A DNA stretch of 64,000 nt from NCBI GenBank assembly GCA_030429545.1, contig JAUIFF010000003.1:372001-436000 (forward strand). The letters run 5' to 3'. This stretch comes from Polyangia bacterium (GTDB lineage: Bacteria; Myxococcota_A; Polyangia; Nannocystales; Nannocystaceae). The notes below the pieces were generated by a model. It worked only from the letters and a program-made list of their open reading frames with translations, was not told the origin of the DNA and ran no database searches. Below, piece by piece: positions 62,114-64,000 of this stretch. Every line of letters starts with the position of its first letter. Within the stretch, counting starts at the first letter, position 1. The translations under genes and the position numbers were made by a program.

Positions 62114-63367
62114 CTAATCGTTGGTCCCGTCGTCGCCTGCATCTTGCCGGCGCGTTCGATCGACCCGGCGCCACACCGCTTCGAGCAACTTTGGGATGCC
62201 CTCCCCTGTCTGCGCCGAAATCGGAAACAGCGGGATTTTCCGCTCTCGCAGCGCTGCCTTGGTTTTGGCCAGCAGTTCGCGGCCCTCGGGGGTGTCGACC
62301 TTGTTCAATGCGACTACGCGTGGGCGCCCGGCAAACATTGAGCCGTAGCGCGTCAACTCCAGTTCCAATGCCTCTAGGTCTGCCAACGGCTCACGGTCTT
62401 CGGCCGGATCGGGCGCCAAAACATGTAACAGCACCCGTGTCCGCTCGAGATGTCGCAAAAAGTCGTGCCCGAGGCCGCGGCCATCGCTCGCACCGCGAAT
62501 CAACCCCGGGATATCGGCCACCACCATGGAGCGTTGATCGGGGAGTGAGACCACCCCGAGTTGTGGGACCAGGGTGGTAAACGGGTAGTTCGCAATCTTG
62601 GGCCGCGCGCGGCTGATACGACTGATCAGTGTGGACTTGCCAACATTTGGAAAACCCACCAAACCGACATCGGCGAGCAATTTGAGCTCTAGACGCAGCC
62701 AAAAGGCCTCACCCGGTTGCCCCTCTTCGGCGTAGCTCGGAGCACGGTTGGTCGAACTTCGAAAGTGCAGGTTGCCCCTCCCGCCGCGGCCACCTGAAGC
62801 CACGGTGACCTGTTGCCCGTGGCTGACCAGGTCGGCGATGACATCGCCCACCTGGGGTTTGGGGGGTGCCGCCTTCCGCCTACGCCCGCGGCGCGAGTCG
62901 TCGACTTTGGCAGCACTCAACTCCGCTGCGCGATCCGAGATCTCCGCTTCTTCTGCCTCGCCCGGTTGCTCCTGCGGCCACGGGCCTTCGACGTAGATGA
63001 TTTCCATCCCGTCGGCATCATCTTCGGCGTTGGCCCATGGCGGAGGCGAACCTGGAGGGCCGGCCTCACCTTCGAGATAGACCATGGTGCCCACCGGTAC
63101 GCGGACAATCAGATCTTCGCCACCACGACCGTTTTTGCCCTTGTTGCCCCCGGCCTGCCCAGACTTTGCCTTGTAGTGCTGGCGAAATTTGAGGTCGAGG
63201 AGGGTCGACTTGTGGTCGTCGGCAACCAATAAAATATCCCCGCCGCGGCCACCATCGCCTCCGGCGGGGCCCCCTTGGGGGACATAGGGTTCACGGCGCC
63301 AGGCTACGATCCCGTTGCCACCACGCCCGGCCCGCACCTCAATGCGGACCTGATCGATGAACCGCAT
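62114..63367 (-). CDS. obgE: GTPase Obg/CgtA
   Basis: This 417-residue GTPase acts in late 50S ribosome assembly and the stringent response. The N-terminal Obg fold is glycine-rich (GRGGNGIVAWRRE, GGDGGRGGDI), followed by the GTPase domain with G1 GFPNVGKST (about 237), G3 DIPGLI and G4 NKVD. The usual Obg is about 340 residues. Here an insertion of about 75-80 residues (about 98-178), rich in Pro, Glu/Asp and Arg, interrupts the Obg fold before QVGDVIADL. A short acidic tail replaces the classic C-terminal domain. It follows rpmA by 3 bases. Confidence 0.95.
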   Translation of the reverse strand: MRFIDQVRIEVRAGRGGNGIVAWRREPYVPQGGPAGGDGGRGGDILLVADDHKSTLLDLKFRQHYKAKSGQAGGNKGKNGRGGEDLIVRVPVGTMVYLEGEAGPPGSPPPWANAEDDADGMEIIYVEGPWPQEQPGEAEEAEISDRAAELSAAKVDDSRRGRRRKAAPPKPQVGDVIADLVSHGQQVTVASGGRGGRGNLHFRSSTNRAPSYAEEGQPGEAFWLRLELKLLADVGLVGFPNVGKSTLISRISRARPKIANYPFTTLVPQLGVVSLPDQRSMVVADIPGLIRGASDGRGLGHDFLRHLERTRVLLHVLAPDPAEDREPLADLEALELELTRYGSMFAGRPRVVALNKVDTPEGRELLAKTKAALRERKIPLFPISAQTGEGIPKLLEAVWRRVDRTRRQDAGDDGTND

Positions 63368-63370
63368 GTG

Positions 63371-63652
63371 TTACTCGGCGGCTGCCTTGTCGGCTGCAAC
63401 CGGATCGACGGCGACGTACGAACGTCGCTCGCGCCCACGCTTGTAAAAGCGAACGACGCCGTCGGTGAGAGCAAAAAGTGTAAAGTCGCGCCCACGTCCG
63501 ACACCGGTACCAGCACGATAGCGGCTACCGACTTGGCGAACGATGATGTTGCCGGCTTTGACGGTCTGCCCGCCAAAGATCTTGACCCCGCGCCGTTGCG
63601 CATTGGAGTCGCGACCGTTCTTAATAGAACCCTGACCTTTTTTATGTGCCAT
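63371..63652 (-). CDS. rpmA: 50S ribosomal protein L27
   Basis: This 93-residue protein of the large ribosomal subunit sits near the peptidyl-transferase centre. It begins AHKKGQGS and has the family core [13 protein letters not shown] and GNIIVRQ. No N-terminal cleavage extension (as in Firmicutes) is present. It follows rplU by 25 bases and precedes obgE by 3. Confidence 0.97.
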   Translation of the reverse strand: MAHKKGQGSIKNGRDSNAQRRGVKIFGGQTVKAGNIIVRQVGSRYRAGTGVGRGRDFTLFALTDGVVRFYKRGRERRSYVAVDPVAADKAAAE

Positions 63653-63677
63653 CTGGAACCTCCCCTAGCTGCGCGAC

Positions 63678-64000
63678 TTAGGCGCGGATCGCGTTGACCT
63701 TGAGCTCGGTGTAAGCCTGCCGATGGCCGGCTTTTTTGCGGTAGTTACGACGCGGCTTGAACTTGAAGACGATGAGCTTGCGGCCACGGCCGTGCGACAC
63801 GACTTCGACGTTGACGGCGGCGCCCTTGACCACTGGGGTACCGACTTTGACATCGTCGCCGCGGCCGACGAGCAGCACGTCTTCGATATCAAAGGAAGTC
63901 CCGACTTCGCGGTTGAGCTTTTCGACGCGCAACACGGCGCCAGTCTCAACCCGGTACTGCTTGCCGCCAGTGCGGATGATCGCTTGTTGTTGGTCACTCA
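63678..64000 (-). CDS. rplU: 50S ribosomal protein L21 (start just outside window)
   Basis: The reading frame covers all but the first base of L21: the window ends within the start codon (only TG is inside), giving about 107 residues against 103 in E. coli. IIRTGGKQYRVETG and the basic end YRKKAGHRQ are typical. L21 binds 23S rRNA. The rplU-rpmA-obgE order is widely conserved. Confidence 0.96.
   Translation of the reverse strand, partial: SDQQQAIIRTGGKQYRVETGAVLRVEKLNREVGTSFDIEDVLLVGRGDDVKVGTPVVKGAAVNVEVVSHGRGRKLIVFKFKPRRNYRKKAGHRQAYTELKVNAIRA

Noticed and set aside
1..64000. Insertion sequence, transposase or prophage
   Set aside because: No transposase, integrase or phage structural gene could be recognised. 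The repeat elements have no adjacent mobilising gene here.

Overview
The window is GC-rich, about two thirds G+C by eye. It looks like chromosome from a myxobacterium of the Nannocystis/Plesiocystis/Enhygromyxa kind. The evidence is a MYXO-CTERM surface protein, a myxococcal Cys-rich repeat plus RCC1 lipoprotein, many lipoproteins with Thr/Ser/Asp/Pro linkers, large Ser/Thr kinases with TPR or ATPase parts, an AgmX/PglI-type energy transducer with ExbB/ExbD proteins, and a composite OPX/beta-barrel polysaccharide exporter. The species assignment is inference.

Layout. 0-8 kb: a DUF1449-like membrane protein, a PAS histidine kinase, a stand-alone M41-like protease domain, and three secreted or membrane proteins, two of which share a domain. 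8-15 kb: a DUF4388 protein, a sorbosone-dehydrogenase-like propeller, an orphan FecE-type ATPase, a TPR kinase and a PEGA protein. 15-25 kb: a vWA lipoprotein and a degenerate NtrC-like regulator facing each other across an AT-rich island, an RNA cyclic phosphodiesterase preceded by an array of terminator-like repeats, an S9 peptidase, an RCC1 lipoprotein, and a divergent RegA/RegB-type redox pair. 25-36 kb: endonuclease III, a lipoprotein, a kinase-ATPase followed by an ECF sigma factor, a methyltransferase, a glycoside hydrolase and P5C dehydrogenase. 36-43 kb: DnaJ, tRNA-Sec (selC), a lytic transglycosylase, a MYXO-CTERM protein and an AGCS-like membrane protein.

43-62 kb is nearly all on the minus strand and concerns the envelope: hisB, an OPX protein and beta-barrel pair, then a long set of genes for an energised envelope machine. 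These are a coiled-coil secreted protein, three large TPR proteins joined by overlapping stops and starts, a small secreted protein, ExbB, two ExbD, an AgmX-like transducer and a periplasmic protein. A 1.5 kb non-coding stretch full of hairpin repeats interrupts this set. The right end holds the conserved rplU-rpmA-obg group.

The most unusual signal is not a gene. A 10-base palindrome, TGYANNTRCA, occurs at least 38 times (about 1.5 expected from base composition). Most copies lie inside genes and are spelled by runs of A- or T-ending codons that are otherwise uncommon here, so the DNA word itself appears to be maintained.
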